Translations under genes and position numbers: made by a program
The notes under the pieces: generated by a model
What the model was told of the DNA's origin: nothing
The model's database searches: none
What the model saw: only the letters and a program-made list of their open reading frames with translations
Shown here: one piece after another, positions 6,617-6,915 of the stretch
Layout of the letters: every line of letters starts with the position of its first letter
How positions within the stretch are numbered: position 1 is the stretch's first letter
From: Acidimicrobiaceae bacterium
GTDB lineage: Bacteria; Actinomycetota; Acidimicrobiia; Acidimicrobiales; Salinilacustritrichaceae
DNA length: 6,915 bases
Direction of reading: 5' to 3'
Assembly (NCBI GenBank): GCA_003476595.1
Contig: DMTU01000050.1
Coordinates: 1-6,915, forward strand

Positions 6617-6915
6617 GTGACCCGGGGACGCACCAACCGCCTGCTCACCACCTGGGTGGACGCCGACGGTCGCTCCCGCAGCCCCGACGAGGTCGCGGTC
6701 GAGGAGCCCCTGGAGATCCGCCTCGACGGCCACCTGGTGGGAACCACCATGCGCACGCCCGGCCACGACTTCGAGCTCGCCGTGGGCTTCTGCCACACCG
6801 AGGGCCTGCTCGGCGGCGCCGCGGTCCGCTCGGCCAAGTACTGCCGCGGGGATGGTCCGGGGGCGGTGGTCGAGTCCGAGTTCAACGTCGTCACCGTCAG
6901 CACCGGCGGGCGGGA
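6617..6915 (+). CDS. fdhD: Formate dehydrogenase accessory sulfurtransferase FdhD, N-terminal part (3' end outside window)
   Basis: The first 99 residues of FdhD, the cytosolic protein that passes sulfur from a cysteine desulfurase to the molybdenum cofactor so that formate dehydrogenase can be matured. Seen: DEVAVEEPLEIRLDGHLVGTTMRTPGHDFELAVGFCHTEGLL (residues 24-65, given here by its ends and core: VEEPLEI, MRTPGHDFELA, GFCHTEGLL) and the following RSAKYC (71-76), all in the order seen in actinobacterial FdhD. The conserved C-x-x-C loop used for sulfur transfer in E. coli FdhD would lie beyond the window end. The GTG start is set by family alignment and the -10 box 6 nt upstream. It is divergent from the SpoIID-like gene, with a 92-bp gap. 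A formate dehydrogenase operon is expected to the right or elsewhere, but none is visible. Confidence 0.93.
   Translation, partial: MTRGRTNRLLTTWVDADGRSRSPDEVAVEEPLEIRLDGHLVGTTMRTPGHDFELAVGFCHTEGLLGGAAVRSAKYCRGDGPGAVVESEFNVVTVSTGGR

Noticed and set aside
5394..6620. Plus-strand frame of 408 codons opposite the SpoIID-like gene
   Set aside because: Low-complexity Gly/Arg/Ala composition without any domain; it lies opposite a gene with signal peptide, motifs and catalytic residue.

Overview
The window is very GC-rich and coding-dense, and its gene content is typical of Actinomycetota. It encodes a mycobacterial-type glucosyl-3-phosphoglycerate synthase, a CysO-like sulfur carrier ending in AVAGG, a GroEL with a Gly/Met-rich tail and no groES beside it, and an actinobacterial-style SpoIID protein with the GHGVG motif at its N-terminus. 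The -10 boxes are of the TAnnnT type, and two genes look leaderless. A deep-branching, non-model actinobacterium (for example Acidimicrobiia) would fit, but that is inference.

Layout from left to right: (1) 1-637, + strand, the 3' part of an AI-2E family membrane transporter. (2) 616-1506, - strand, gpgS, converging on the transporter and overlapping it by 22 bp. (3) 1507-1647, a divergent intergenic region. (4) 1648-1923, + strand, a cysO-like MoaD/ThiS sulfur carrier. (5) 1924-2032, the groEL control region, with two tandem HrcA/CIRCE-type operators in which both arms carry the same coordinated base change from the textbook sequence. (6) 2033-3658, + strand, groEL, followed by a GC-rich stem-loop. 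(7) 3726-4385, + strand, a histidine phosphatase that is probably leaderless. (8) 4396-4429, a very strong palindromic hairpin between convergent genes. (9) 4447-4872, - strand, a DUF983 zinc-ribbon membrane protein overlapping the end of (10) 4851-6524, - strand, a secreted SpoIID/LytB-domain protein. (11) 6617-6915, + strand, the start of fdhD, also probably leaderless and cut by the window end.

Most of these are core genes arranged as small, often single-gene, transcription units. The only clear operon is spoIID-like to DUF983, which overlap by 22 bp. GpgS and a phosphoglycerate-mutase-type phosphatase lie within about 2 kb of each other, the two enzyme classes needed to make glucosylglycerate, but they are on opposite strands and the link is only a hypothesis. 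The best observation is the paired variant CIRCE element in front of groEL. I see no mobile element, CRISPR array, tRNA or rRNA, and no obviously new multi-gene system.
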